DNA from: Candidatus Acidifodinimicrobium mancum
GTDB taxonomy: Archaea; Nanobdellota; Nanobdellia; Parvarchaeales; Parvarchaeaceae
Assembly: GCA_015121965.1 (NCBI GenBank)
Contig: JADFAP010000035.1
Location: 1-16,041 of the forward strand
Direction: 5' to 3'
Length of the DNA: 16,041 nucleotides
The notes under the pieces: model-generated
Told to the model about the DNA's origin: nothing
The model's input: only the letters and a program-made list of their open reading frames with translations
The model's database searches: none
Made by a program: the position numbers and the translations under genes
Shown here: piece by piece, positions 5,946 through 12,207 of the stretch
How the letters are laid out: every line of letters starts with the position of its first letter
Position numbering within the stretch: the first letter of the stretch is position 1

Positions 5946-5965
5946 TCGTATTCATCAAATTTAAA

Positions 5966-5976
5966 GATAAATGTTT
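5966..5976 (-). promoter_or_regulatory. Probable TATA box of the winged-helix/adenosyltransferase pair
   Basis: Read on the minus strand, AAACATTTATC is centred about 25-26 nt upstream of the ATG at 5945, the spacing expected for a leaderless start. Confidence 0.4.
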
Positions 5977-5990
5977 TTTCGCGCATTTAA

Positions 5991-6001
5991 AAGTATTTTA
6001 A
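5991..6001 (+). promoter_or_regulatory. Probable TATA box of the ribosomal operon
   Basis: AAGTATTTTAA, with a second A/T box TTTAAAAG just before it, is centred about 27-29 nt upstream of the ATG at 6025. This predicts a leaderless or near-leaderless operon mRNA. The upstream in-frame ATG at 5971 has no TATA-like box at the right distance. Confidence 0.45.
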
Positions 6002-6024
6002 GGACAAATTTCTTTCTAAGTCTA

Positions 6025-6237
6025 ATGTTAATAGGAAAGGAAGTATATATAGTGGATTTGAATATGAAGGGAAAAGTGGTGGACGAGACCAAGAACACCC
6101 TGCTATTGGAGACGGAAAAAGGGCGAAAAAAGGTAATAAAAGCCGGCAGGAAAATCATTATATACTTAAATGGTAAAGAGATTAGAATCCGAGGAGATGA
6201 ATTAAATCTAAGACCGTGGGAATATGCAATACGATGA
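6025..6237 (+). CDS. rnp1: Ribonuclease P protein component 1 (Rpp29/Pop4)
   Basis: The 70-residue product begins MLIGKEVYIVDLNMKGKVVD and continues ETKNTLLLET ... GRKKVIKAGRKIIIYLNG ... IRIRGDELNLRPWEYAIR. This is the Sm-like barrel of archaeal Rpp29, with its signature 'GxVVDETKNTLxxE' and the 'xGxxLxxRPexR' end. With Rpp21 it binds and shapes the specificity domain of RNase P RNA for tRNA 5'-end maturation. The frame is open from an ATG at 5971 (88 residues, adding MFFRAFKSILRTNFFLSL). I prefer 6025 because of the TATA spacing, although homologues do carry some residues before the LIG motif. It is the first gene of the operon and overlaps rps17 by 14 bp, its usual neighbour in archaea. Confidence 0.85.
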   Translation: MLIGKEVYIVDLNMKGKVVDETKNTLLLETEKGRKKVIKAGRKIIIYLNGKEIRIRGDELNLRPWEYAIR

Positions 6238-6535
6238 TCTGGTTAAACCAGAAGTTGAGTGTAATGACAAGAACTGCCCATATCATGGCACCCTGAAGGT
6301 GCACGGGAGCAGATTCGAAGGCATGGTGGTCTCTGCCAAATCCAAGAGGACGGCCGTTGTACAGTGGATTAACTTTGAAAGGCTGAAGAAGTATGACGTT
6401 TACAGAGAAAAGAAGACAAGGGTGCTCGCTCATAATCCAGACTGCATATCAGCAAAGGTGAATGACAGGGTAGTGATTTACGAGACTAGGCCACTTAGTA
6501 GGTGGAAGAAATTTGTGATAGTGAGGAAGATCTAA
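6224..6535 (+). CDS. rps17: 30S ribosomal protein S17 (uS17)
   Basis: A 103-residue OB-fold protein that binds helix 11/20 regions of 16S rRNA early in small-subunit assembly. The archaeal signature is clear: ECNDKNCPYHGTLKVHG at 12-28, RTAVVQWIN for the 'kT-x-x-V' strand, HNPDCISAKVNDRVVI, and ETRPLSRWKKFVIV at the end. The length is normal for archaeal S17. The start codon lies within the last codons of rnp1 (14-bp overlap), and rpl14 follows after one base, so all three are translationally coupled. Confidence 0.96.
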   Translation: MQYDDLVKPEVECNDKNCPYHGTLKVHGSRFEGMVVSAKSKRTAVVQWINFERLKKYDVYREKKTRVLAHNPDCISAKVNDRVVIYETRPLSRWKKFVIVRKI

Positions 6536-6536
6536 G

Positions 6537-6968
6537 ATGGGAACAGGAAGGAAGGGAGGAGGGTTGAAGCCGATGAAGGCGGCAATCTCCAAACCGATAA
6601 ATGTAGGGAGCTACATAAGCGTTGCTGATAATTCAGGAGCCAAGATAGCAAAGGTAATAAACGTTAGAGGATACCATGGGGTAAAAGGAAGGCAGCCAAG
6701 ATGCGGCGTCGGCGACACGATCTTCATAGTGGTCAAAAAGGGCAATCAGGACGTTATTCACAAGACATTCCCGGCGGTGGTAATAAGGCAGAAGAAGGTA
6801 TTCAGAAGGCTTAATGGTCTGAGATTGTCATTCGAGGACAATGCATGCGTCTTAGTGAAGGAGATAGACAAGTATGAGCCATTAGGTACGGCTATAAAGG
6901 GACCTATACCAAGGGAGATCTCCATAAGGTTTCCAAACGTATCAAAGGTGGCGTTTAAGGTTGTATGA
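6537..6968 (+). CDS. rpl14: 50S ribosomal protein L14 (uL14)
   Basis: The 143-residue protein contains the L14 core: ISVADNSGAKIAKVINVRGY (29-48), then GVGDTIFIVVKKG, VVIRQKKVFRRLNGLRLSF, and a C-terminal GPIPREI near 124-130. L14 sits at the subunit interface and forms intersubunit bridges with 16S rRNA; in archaea and eukaryotes it is also near the binding site of the anti-association factor eIF6. The N-terminal extension MGTGRKGGGLKPMKAAISKP resembles other archaeal L14 proteins. Its stop overlaps the rpl24 start as ATGA (6965-6968), a classic coupling arrangement. Confidence 0.97.
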   Translation: MGTGRKGGGLKPMKAAISKPINVGSYISVADNSGAKIAKVINVRGYHGVKGRQPRCGVGDTIFIVVKKGNQDVIHKTFPAVVIRQKKVFRRLNGLRLSFEDNACVLVKEIDKYEPLGTAIKGPIPREISIRFPNVSKVAFKVV

Positions 6969-7354
6969 AGGATTTTAGTAAGCATTGGAATGGAAGCAAA
7001 TCCCCTAGAAAGCAGAGGAAGTACAGGGCCAACGCTCCGCTGAATCTGAAGCACAGGATGGTCTCTGCACACCTCTCGAAAGAATTGAGGCAGCAGTACC
7101 ACACAAGATCATTCCCTATCAGAAAGGGCGATACTGTATTAGTGATGAGAGGAAAGTTCAAGGGATCGGAAGGCAAGGTTGAGAAGGTTTACACAAAGCA
7201 GCTTAGGGTCACGGTTGACAGCGCGAAGATAACCAGCAAGAAGGGAACAAAGATACCTATAAAGATCAGGCCTTCAGCACTCCTGATAAAGGAGCTGAAC
7301 CTATCTGACAAACTGAGGGAGAAAAGTCTAGTAAAATATGGCAAAGCACGGTGA
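6965..7354 (+). CDS. rpl24: 50S ribosomal protein L24 (uL24)
   Basis: A 129-residue assembly-initiator protein of the large subunit. The KOW motif is visible at about 50-72 (FPIRKGDTVLVMRGKFKG, then EGKVEKV), with the archaeal/eukaryotic L26-type N-terminal part (SKSPRKQRKYRANAPLNLKH; HLSKELRQQY) and C-terminal PIKIRPSALLIKELNL. L24 binds domain I of 23S rRNA near the polypeptide exit. The start is fixed by the ATGA overlap with rpl14. Its last 17 bp overlap the rps4e start. Confidence 0.96.
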   Translation: MKDFSKHWNGSKSPRKQRKYRANAPLNLKHRMVSAHLSKELRQQYHTRSFPIRKGDTVLVMRGKFKGSEGKVEKVYTKQLRVTVDSAKITSKKGTKIPIKIRPSALLIKELNLSDKLREKSLVKYGKAR

Positions 7355-8000
7355 ATCAAAGCACACGAAGAGAAGCTCTGTTACAAACAGGGTAGTCGTA
7401 CCTAGAAAGAAGTACAAGTACTACTTCAGGCCACTACCAAGCTCGCATAAAAAGCAGTACTCAATAGCCTTACTGGGCTTTCTTAGGGACATCATGAAGA
7501 TAGCGAAGACCGCAAAAGAGGCAAGTTTCCTGCTGAAGCAGGGGTATGTGAAGCTCGATGGAAAAATCATAAAGGACAAGAAAAGAGAGGTTGGTTTCGG
7601 AGACTTAGTATCTGTCAGGGGAAAGAACTTTAAAGTCTGGCTTGATGAGAGGGGCAAGTTAATCTCTGCTCCAGATGAGGATGGCGGAGAGAGGAAGAAA
7701 CTGAAGGTGATATCCAAACACCTTGATAAAGGCGGAGCGCAGATCCTGTCATTGAGCGACGGCTCCAACATTAAGATGGGCGACAAAAGCGTAAACGTTA
7801 ACGATTCCGTGGTCATAGACTTAAAGCAGAGGAAAATAGAGAAGGTGCTGCCAATGGAGCAGGGGAAGGAAGTGATAGTCTTCATGGGAGCGAATGCTGG
7901 CAATGCCGGAAGGGTAAAGGAGATCTCCGGAAAGGAGGTAGAAGTCGAGTTGAAGGGTAGGGAGATAAAGGCGAGCATAGATTCATGTATGGTGTTATGA
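7338..8000 (+). CDS. rps4e: 30S ribosomal protein S4e
   Basis: A 220-residue archaeal/eukaryotic-specific small-subunit protein, slightly shorter than the usual 235-260. Domains in order: the S4e N-terminal basic segment (GESKHTKRSSVTNRVVVPRK); an S4 RNA-binding domain at about 45-95 (LLGFLRDIMKIAKTAKEASF ... KQGYVKLDGKIIKDK); a central S4e beta domain (about 100-170); and a C-terminal KOW-like strand pair (EVIVFMGANAGNAGRVKEI). The start inside rpl24 matches the conserved N-terminus, so the 17-bp overlap is probably real. The stop forms an ATGA junction with the preferred rpl5 start at 7997. Confidence 0.95.
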   Translation: MAKHGESKHTKRSSVTNRVVVPRKKYKYYFRPLPSSHKKQYSIALLGFLRDIMKIAKTAKEASFLLKQGYVKLDGKIIKDKKREVGFGDLVSVRGKNFKVWLDERGKLISAPDEDGGERKKLKVISKHLDKGGAQILSLSDGSNIKMGDKSVNVNDSVVIDLKQRKIEKVLPMEQGKEVIVFMGANAGNAGRVKEISGKEVEVELKGREIKASIDSCMVL

Positions 8001-8512
8001 ACAAGGACAATAAGATGCGCGATATAAGGATTGAGAAGGTCACGTTGAACGTCGGCGTAGGCAAGGCAGGCGCGGAATTGGACAAGATAGAGAATCTTCT
8101 GAAGAGCATAGCTGGAGCACAGCCGTTCAAGACGACATCAAAGCGTAGGATACCGGAGTGGGGTGTCAGGCCGGGGCTTGAGATAGGCACTGCGGTCACA
8201 TTAAGAGGCAAGGCTGCGGAGGAGATACTTGGCAGGCTTCTCGAAGGCATAGACAAGAAATTGAGCAAGTCGAAGTTTGATGAAGGCGGGAACTTCTCCT
8301 TTGGAATACCAGAATACGTCCACATACCAGGTGTGAAGTATGATTACACCGTGGGGATAGTCGGTTTGTCGGTTGCTGTTACATTATCCAGACCCGGCTT
8401 CAGCATATCAAGGAAGAGAGTAAGGCGTACAGTAGGTAAGAGCCACAGGATAAAGAAGGAAGAAGCAATAAACTTTATATCCAATAAGTATAATTTACAG
8501 GTGTCTGATTAA
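7997..8512 (+). CDS. rpl5: 50S ribosomal protein L5 (uL5)
   Basis: The 171-residue product (from 7997) begins MNKDNKMRDIRIEKVTLNVG, the standard archaeal L5 N-terminus, and contains FKTTSKRRIPEWGVRPGLEI at about 45-64 and GIPEYVHIPGVKYDYTVGI at about 103-121. L5 binds 5S rRNA and helps dock it into the central protuberance, contacting the P-site tRNA. An in-frame ATG at 7985 would add four residues, but 7997 gives a four-base ATGA overlap with rps4e and fits homologues better. The stop is followed after one base by the ATG of the disrupted rps14 copy. Confidence 0.95.
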   Translation: MNKDNKMRDIRIEKVTLNVGVGKAGAELDKIENLLKSIAGAQPFKTTSKRRIPEWGVRPGLEIGTAVTLRGKAAEEILGRLLEGIDKKLSKSKFDEGGNFSFGIPEYVHIPGVKYDYTVGIVGLSVAVTLSRPGFSISRKRVRRTVGKSHRIKKEEAINFISNKYNLQVSD

Positions 8513-8513
8513 T

Positions 8514-8657
8514 ATGAATAACGCATACGAGAGGATATTGAATTCATTGGAAAGTAAGCCGGTTAAGCGTGCTAGGATGATGAAGTTCAACAAAGCGAAG
8601 GACAGGCCGCACGGCCTTGGAAAAAACAGGTGCGTAAGATGCAACCGGCACGAGTAA
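8514..8657 (+). pseudogene. Truncated 5' copy of rps14, cut by a 100-bp tandem duplication
   Basis: This frame begins at the ATG one base after the rpl5 stop, where rps14 is expected, and encodes 47 residues: MNNAYERILNSLESKPVKRA, then the S14 N-terminal half KFNKAKDRPHGLGKNRCVRC (24-43), then NRHE and a TAA. The stop is created at the junction of the tandem duplication (CACGA joined to GTAAGCC). The product has only the first CxxC pair, so it cannot form the four-cysteine zinc site of uS14 and should not function as S14. If the duplication is removed, the frame reads through to a 77-residue S14 with a 22-residue N-terminal extension. It may still be translated as a short basic peptide whose termination couples to the restart at 8680. 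Confidence 0.75.
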
Positions 8658-8752
8658 GCCGGTTAAGCGCGCTAGGCTGATGAAGTTCAACAAAGCGAAG
8701 GACAGGCCGCACGGCCTTGGAAAAAACAGGTGCGTAAGATGCAACCGGCACG
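8553..8752. repeat. 100-bp tandem direct repeat inside rps14
   Basis: Bases 8553-8652 and 8653-8752 match at a period of exactly 100 bp with two differences: T8570/C8670 and A8577/C8677. The first is silent in the ancestral frame and the second changes Met to Leu. The last 75 bases of the unit are identical. Only one base of homology (A) flanks the junction. Since 100 is not a multiple of three, the duplication shifts the frame. Confidence 0.95.
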
Positions 8753-8850
8753 AAGCCCACATAAAGATACACGGCCTCAACTACTGCAGGGAGTGCTTCA
8801 AAGAGGTCAGCAAGGAGATGGGCTTCAAGAAGTACGGCAAAGAGGTTTAA
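8680..8850 (+). CDS. rps14: 30S ribosomal protein S14 (uS14), zinc-binding type
   Basis: A complete 56-residue archaeal S14 starting at the ATG inside the second repeat copy: MKFNKAKDRPHGLGKNRCVR and on through the zinc knuckle Cys18, Cys21, Cys36, Cys39 (CVRC ... YCREC) to FKEVSKEMGFKKYGKEV. The 50-56 residue length is normal for the archaeal zinc-type protein, which binds 16S rRNA in the small-subunit head. No earlier ATG exists in this frame; it is open only back to a TAA at 8635-8637. The start lies 22 nt after the stop of the truncated copy. The local leader (GCTAGGCTG) offers only a weak AGG. rps8 follows 5 nt after the stop. The gene is too short to be caught by ORF finders with a 60-residue cut-off. 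Confidence 0.9.
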   Translation: MKFNKAKDRPHGLGKNRCVRCNRHEAHIKIHGLNYCRECFKEVSKEMGFKKYGKEV

Positions 8851-8855
8851 TTTAT

Positions 8856-9242
8856 ATGACAGACCAGGTTTCCAATGCTTTGAATGTGATATTCACCTCG
8901 AAGATATCAGCTAAGAAGGAGTGCATAATAACCCCAATGTCGAACTTCATCCTGAAGATATTGGATATCATGAGTAAGGGTGGTTACATAGACAAATACG
9001 AGGTCATAAACGACGCAAGAGGTGGATTCATAAAGGTCACGATGAATGAGAATCTCAACAAGTGTAAGTCAATCAGGCCTAGGCTTCCTGTGAAGATTAA
9101 TGAGATTCAGAAATATGAGGAGAGATTCCTCCCCGCAATAGGCTTTGGTATGCTGATAATCTCGACTAGTAAAGGACTGATGACAAATGCAGAAGTCAGA
9201 CAGAATGGAATTGGGGGCAATCTTATAGCTTATGTCTACTAA
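8856..9242 (+). CDS. rps8: 30S ribosomal protein S8 (uS8)
   Basis: A 128-residue protein (typical 130), starting MTDQVSNALNVIFTSKISAK and ending with the S8 signature STSKGLMTNAEVRQNGIGG then NLIAYVY. S8 binds helix 21 of 16S rRNA and is a primary assembly protein. The frame is open further upstream, to an ATG at 8730 inside rps14, but those extra 42 residues are the shifted reading of rps14. The start at 8856 matches the family and sits 5 nt after the rps14 stop. Its last 11 bp overlap rpl6. Confidence 0.96.
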   Translation: MTDQVSNALNVIFTSKISAKKECIITPMSNFILKILDIMSKGGYIDKYEVINDARGGFIKVTMNENLNKCKSIRPRLPVKINEIQKYEERFLPAIGFGMLIISTSKGLMTNAEVRQNGIGGNLIAYVY

Positions 9243-9756
9243 GTTTTCCACGCAGCTAGATGGGGCTGATGTGAAGATAGAGAATGGGGAGATAAGTGTA
9301 AGCGGGCCAAAGGGAGAGCTTAAAGTAAAGGTTGTATACTCATTTTTATCCGTTAGGAAGGAGGAAAACACTCTATACATAGAGTGCAAGAAGGACACAG
9401 ACTATCAGAAGGCGATTGCCGGAACCCTTGCCGCCCAGGTGCGGAACATGGTCAAAGGCGTAAAGGAAGGATACACGGCAGAGCTAGAGCTGGTATATAT
9501 CCATTTTCCGGCTTCGATGAAACTTGTCGGCGACAAGTTGGTAGTCGAGAATTTTGTTGGTGAAAGAAAAGCCAGAGAAATATTTATACCGAAGGACGTG
9601 AAGACGAAGGTCCAGGGGACAAAGATAATCTTGGAAGGAATAGATAAGTATAAGGTTGGGCAAGTGGCAGGCACGATAGAGAAGAACGTGCAGATAAAAA
9701 ATAAGGACAGAAGGGTATTCAAGGACGGAATATTCATAGTCAAAAAACCGGAGTGA
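9232..9756 (+). CDS. rpl6: 50S ribosomal protein L6 (uL6)
   Basis: A 174-residue protein with two similar alpha/beta repeats. The first carries DGADVKIENGEISVSGPKGE near 10-29. The second includes NFVGERKAREIFIPKDVKTK and the family 'V-x-G-T-x-I-x-x-x-G-x-D' motif as VQGTKIILEGIDKYKVGQVA. L6 binds helix 97 of 23S rRNA near the sarcin-ricin loop and factor-binding site. The start overlaps rps8 by 11 bp and the stop is 2 nt before the preferred rpl32e start. Confidence 0.96.
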   Translation: MSTKFSTQLDGADVKIENGEISVSGPKGELKVKVVYSFLSVRKEENTLYIECKKDTDYQKAIAGTLAAQVRNMVKGVKEGYTAELELVYIHFPASMKLVGDKLVVENFVGERKAREIFIPKDVKTKVQGTKIILEGIDKYKVGQVAGTIEKNVQIKNKDRRVFKDGIFIVKKPE

Positions 9757-9758
9757 AT

Positions 9759-10112
9759 ATGAGATTTACAAAGAGAGATTCAAGCAAACTGAAGAGATTG
9801 GGATCATCCTGGAGAAAACCTAGAGGTAAAAAGAACAGGACCAGGCTCGGGCACAAAGGGCATGCACCTATTCCATCCAAGGGATTCAGGAGCAGCAGCT
9901 CAAGTAGGTTTAAGATCGACGGTTTGCAGCCAGTTTTGGTCAGGTCGATGATGGATATCGCGGGTATAGAAAAAGATAAGAACATTGCAATAATAGCAAG
10001 TTCAGTGGGGAGCCTGAAGAGGAAATGGATACTGGATGAGTGCAATAAAAAAGGTATAAGGGTATTGAACTATGGTAAGCGGATTGAAGACACAGAGAAG
10101 ACTAGCAAGTGA
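9759..10112 (+). CDS. rpl32e: 50S ribosomal protein L32e
   Basis: A 117-residue archaeal/eukaryotic-specific large-subunit protein. Signature segments are FTKRDSSKLKRLGSSWRKPR, then RTRLGHKGHAPIPSKGFRS, then an IIASSVGSLKRKWILDEC region corresponding to the conserved 'a-x-x-vG-x-x-K-r-x-x-I-x-x-k-A-x-e' helix. Position follows the universal archaeal order L6-L32e-L19e-L18. A GTG at 9753, overlapping the rpl6 stop, is an alternative start that adds two residues; the ATG at 9759 is the simpler choice. The 3' end overlaps rpl19e by 41 bp, the longest overlap in the operon. Confidence 0.95.
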   Translation: MRFTKRDSSKLKRLGSSWRKPRGKKNRTRLGHKGHAPIPSKGFRSSSSSRFKIDGLQPVLVRSMMDIAGIEKDKNIAIIASSVGSLKRKWILDECNKKGIRVLNYGKRIEDTEKTSK

Positions 10113-10542
10113 GATACTTGGCGTGGGCAGGAGCCGGGTTTGGATAGACCCGTCTAAGTACAAGGACATAAAGAGCGCGCTGACCAAGGAAGACGTCCTC
10201 AACCTAATCAACAAAGGAGTAATAAAGAAAAGGAATGAAAACTTCCAATCGAGAGGCAGAAGCAGGGAACTCCGGCTGAAGAAATCCATGGGAAAGAGGA
10301 AGGGTATGGGTAGTAGAAAGGGAAAGGCGCATGCAAGATCAGACTTTGACTGGAGATACAAAGTCAGGGCACTCAGAGCGGAATTGAGATCACAGCTTGA
10401 AAAAGGCAACATAGACAAGAAGACATTCAGGAGCCTATACAAAAAGGTGAAGGGGAACAGCTTCCACAGCGTTTCGCACCTGAGGAACTATATAAGCGAG
10501 ACTGTGAAGGGAAAAGGAGTCAATTATGGTGAAGGTAAATAG
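10072..10542 (+). CDS. rpl19e: 50S ribosomal protein L19e
   Basis: A 156-residue L19e with the diagnostic N-terminus MVSGLKTQRRLASEILGVGR, then VWIDPSKY, the basic linker (SRGRSRELRLKKSMGKRKG) and SRKGKAHARSD. It is a long, helical, mostly RNA-bound protein that contacts several 23S domains and bridges toward the small subunit in archaea and eukaryotes. The start matches family N-termini closely, so the 41-bp overlap with the rpl32e C-terminus appears real. Its own end overlaps rpl18 by 17 bp. Confidence 0.96.
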   Translation: MVSGLKTQRRLASEILGVGRSRVWIDPSKYKDIKSALTKEDVLNLINKGVIKKRNENFQSRGRSRELRLKKSMGKRKGMGSRKGKAHARSDFDWRYKVRALRAELRSQLEKGNIDKKTFRSLYKKVKGNSFHSVSHLRNYISETVKGKGVNYGEGK

Positions 10543-11044
10543 AAGAACCAACTACAGAGCAAGGCTTGGCATGCTTAAATCTAAGCTTCCTAGGCTAGTC
10601 GTTAGGAAGACCAACAGCATGATCATAGGCCAGATAGTTGAGTACGAAAAGAGTGGGGATAAGACGTTGTCAGCGGTCTACAGCAAGGAATTGAGAGCAT
10701 ACGGATGGAACTTCGGTCTCAAGAATTCTCCGGCTGCGTATTTAGCTGGGTTTCTTCTTGGAAAGAAGTCAAGCGCAAAGGAAGCTATACTTGATAAGGG
10801 AAGCAGCACACTGAAGAAGGACAGCTTCATATACTATTTCATGAAGGGTGCGAGCGACGCTGGAATAGATGTCCATACTAAAGAGTTCGACATAACAGAA
10901 GATAGGCTGTTTGGGAAGCACATCATGGAATACGCGAGCAAAGGCACAACGGGGAATCAGTTTTCATCTGTCGGAAAAGCAATAAATAATATGAAAGATG
11001 AGTTTGATACTGTGCTTAAAAAATTAAATGAATATGGAAAATGA
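10526..11044 (+). CDS. rpl18: 50S ribosomal protein L18 (uL18)
   Basis: A 172-residue 5S rRNA-binding protein, which with L5 builds the central protuberance. It begins MVKVNRRTNYRARLGMLKSK and continues LPRLVVRKTNSMIIGQIVEY, the conserved 'TNYxxRLxLLKSxxPRLVVRxSNxxIxxQ' block. AAYLAGFLLGKK near 70-81 and the central DAGIDVH segment also fit the family. The N-terminus is a few residues shorter than in many archaea, and the C-terminus is reduced relative to the roughly 190-residue homologues. It overlaps rpl19e and rps5 by 17 bp each. Confidence 0.95.
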   Translation: MVKVNRRTNYRARLGMLKSKLPRLVVRKTNSMIIGQIVEYEKSGDKTLSAVYSKELRAYGWNFGLKNSPAAYLAGFLLGKKSSAKEAILDKGSSTLKKDSFIYYFMKGASDAGIDVHTKEFDITEDRLFGKHIMEYASKGTTGNQFSSVGKAINNMKDEFDTVLKKLNEYGK

Positions 11045-11762
11045 ACCTGTTAAGGAAGTAGAGACTGTGGGAGAAAGCCCGAAGGAGAGTACAAAGTCCT
11101 ACAACTTTAAGACAGAGCTAGGCAGGCGAGTCCTTGCAGGCGAGATAAAAAGCATAGACGAAATATTCTCGAAGGGCATGCCTATCCTGGAGGAGGGCAT
11201 TGTAGATTACTTAATGCCGGACCTGAAGACAGAATTCCTCTACATTGGTCAGTCAAAAGGAAAGCTTGGTGGTGGGAAGAGGCGTATAATCAAGAACACA
11301 CAAAAGGTAACAGCTGAAGGTAAGACTCAGCACTTCTCTGCAATGGCGGTTGTCGGAGATGGAAACGGGCATATAGGCGTCGGCAAGGGCAGCGGACTTG
11401 AGTCGGTTGTGGCAAAGGAGAAAGCAGTCAAGAAAGCTAAACTTAACATGATAAAGATAAAATTCGGCTGCGGGAGCTGGGAGTGCACATGCCATGGCAC
11501 GCATTCTATACCTTTCAAGGTGACTGGAAAAAGTGGATCGGTAAGAGTGGAATTGATTCCCGCGCCTAAGGGGATAAGTCTATGTGTTGCTGATGACATC
11601 AAGATAATAATGAGACTGGCAGGTGTAAAGGATGTGTGGTCAAAGGTGGAAGGTAAGGCTGGCACTAGGATTAATCTGGGCTATGCTGTCTTTGATGCGC
11701 TTCATTCGCTTAATCTTTTCAGGTACAGCAAAAGCGTAGCGGAAAATCTAGGTGTAAAATAG
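11028..11762 (+). CDS. rps5: 30S ribosomal protein S5 (uS5)
   Basis: A 244-residue archaeal S5 with a charged N-terminal extension (about 1-60), an S5 double-stranded-RNA-binding-like domain at about 66-131 (GGGKRRIIKNTQKVTAEGKT ... GDGNGHIGVGKGSG) and the C-terminal S5 fold from about 140, including the archaeal/eukaryotic cysteine segment FGCGSWECTCHGTHSIPFKV and VELIPAPKGI. S5 lies at the mRNA entry side of the small subunit and affects decoding accuracy. The start codon is inside rpl18 (17-bp overlap); a second in-frame ATG at 11034 is possible. rpl30 follows after 3 nt. Confidence 0.96.
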   Translation: MNMENEPVKEVETVGESPKESTKSYNFKTELGRRVLAGEIKSIDEIFSKGMPILEEGIVDYLMPDLKTEFLYIGQSKGKLGGGKRRIIKNTQKVTAEGKTQHFSAMAVVGDGNGHIGVGKGSGLESVVAKEKAVKKAKLNMIKIKFGCGSWECTCHGTHSIPFKVTGKSGSVRVELIPAPKGISLCVADDIKIIMRLAGVKDVWSKVEGKAGTRINLGYAVFDALHSLNLFRYSKSVAENLGVK

Positions 11763-11765
11763 AAT

Positions 11766-12200
11766 ATGGAAAAGATATGCGCTGTAAGGATAAGGTCAAT
11801 CATAAGGGCAAACGCTAGCGTGAGGCGTGCCGTAGTAGCTTTGAACCTAAAGAAACAGAACAACTGCGTGATACTCGACAAGAATCCCGCGATTATCGGA
11901 CTGCTCCGCCAGTCGGAAGGTGTTGTGACTTACGGTGAATTAAACAAAGAGACGGCAGCTAAACTAATCGGCAGGGCATTGAAACAGAGAGGTAAGAAGG
12001 TCGAGGATTTGAATGCATTCATAGACTCGTTTTTTGAAGGAAACGCAAAGCTTCAGGACATAGGTTTGAAGAATCTTTTCAGGATGCATCCTCCAAGAGG
12101 CGGCTTCGGTAGAAAGGGCAAGAGCGTGCCTTTCAAAGCCGGTGGAAGCATAGGTTATAGGAAAGAGAAGATAAACGAACTATTGAATAGGATGATGTAG
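11766..12200 (+). CDS. rpl30: 50S ribosomal protein L30 (uL30)
   Basis: A 144-residue archaeal L30, the long form related to eukaryotic L7. Its N-terminal ferredoxin-like core is CAVRIRSIIRANASVRRAVV, then LNLKKQNNCVIL and NPAIIGLLRQSEGVVTYGEL. The C-terminal archaeal/eukaryotic extension follows, with FRMHPPRGGFGRKGKSVPFK at about 104-123 and GGSIGYRKEKINELL at the end. It belongs to the large subunit near 5S rRNA and domain II. Gene order S5-L30-L15 is the standard one. It is separated from rps5 by 3 nt and from rpl15 by 7 nt. Confidence 0.95.
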   Translation: MEKICAVRIRSIIRANASVRRAVVALNLKKQNNCVILDKNPAIIGLLRQSEGVVTYGELNKETAAKLIGRALKQRGKKVEDLNAFIDSFFEGNAKLQDIGLKNLFRMHPPRGGFGRKGKSVPFKAGGSIGYRKEKINELLNRMM

Positions 12201-12207
12201 GTGAAGT

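Noticed and set aside
5971..6024. Upstream in-frame start of rnp1 adding MFFRAFKSILRTNFFLSL
   Set aside because: Not excluded, but no TATA-like box lies about 26 nt before it, while one does before 6025; kept as an alternative.
7985..7996. Upstream ATG for rpl5
   Set aside because: The ATG at 7997 gives the usual ATGA coupling with rps4e and a better match to L5 N-termini.
8577..8585. ATG-ATGA sequence resembling a C/D-box RNA C box in rps14
   Set aside because: It is within coding sequence and no D box or guide arrangement follows.
8637..8680. Programmed frameshift joining the 47-aa stub to the downstream S14 frame
   Set aside because: No slippery heptamer or pseudoknot-like signal is evident, and a fusion would contain the S14 N-terminal half twice; independent restart at ATG 8680 is simpler.
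8544..8780. Minus-strand ORFs of 78 and 61 codons across the rps14 repeat
   Set aside because: They are long only because the repeat doubles an antisense open stretch of rps14; no protein-like motifs or start signals.
8730..8855. N-terminal extension of rps8 (in-frame ATG at 8730)
   Set aside because: The 42 added residues are rps14 read in another frame; S8 homologues start at the MTDQVSNAL position (8856).
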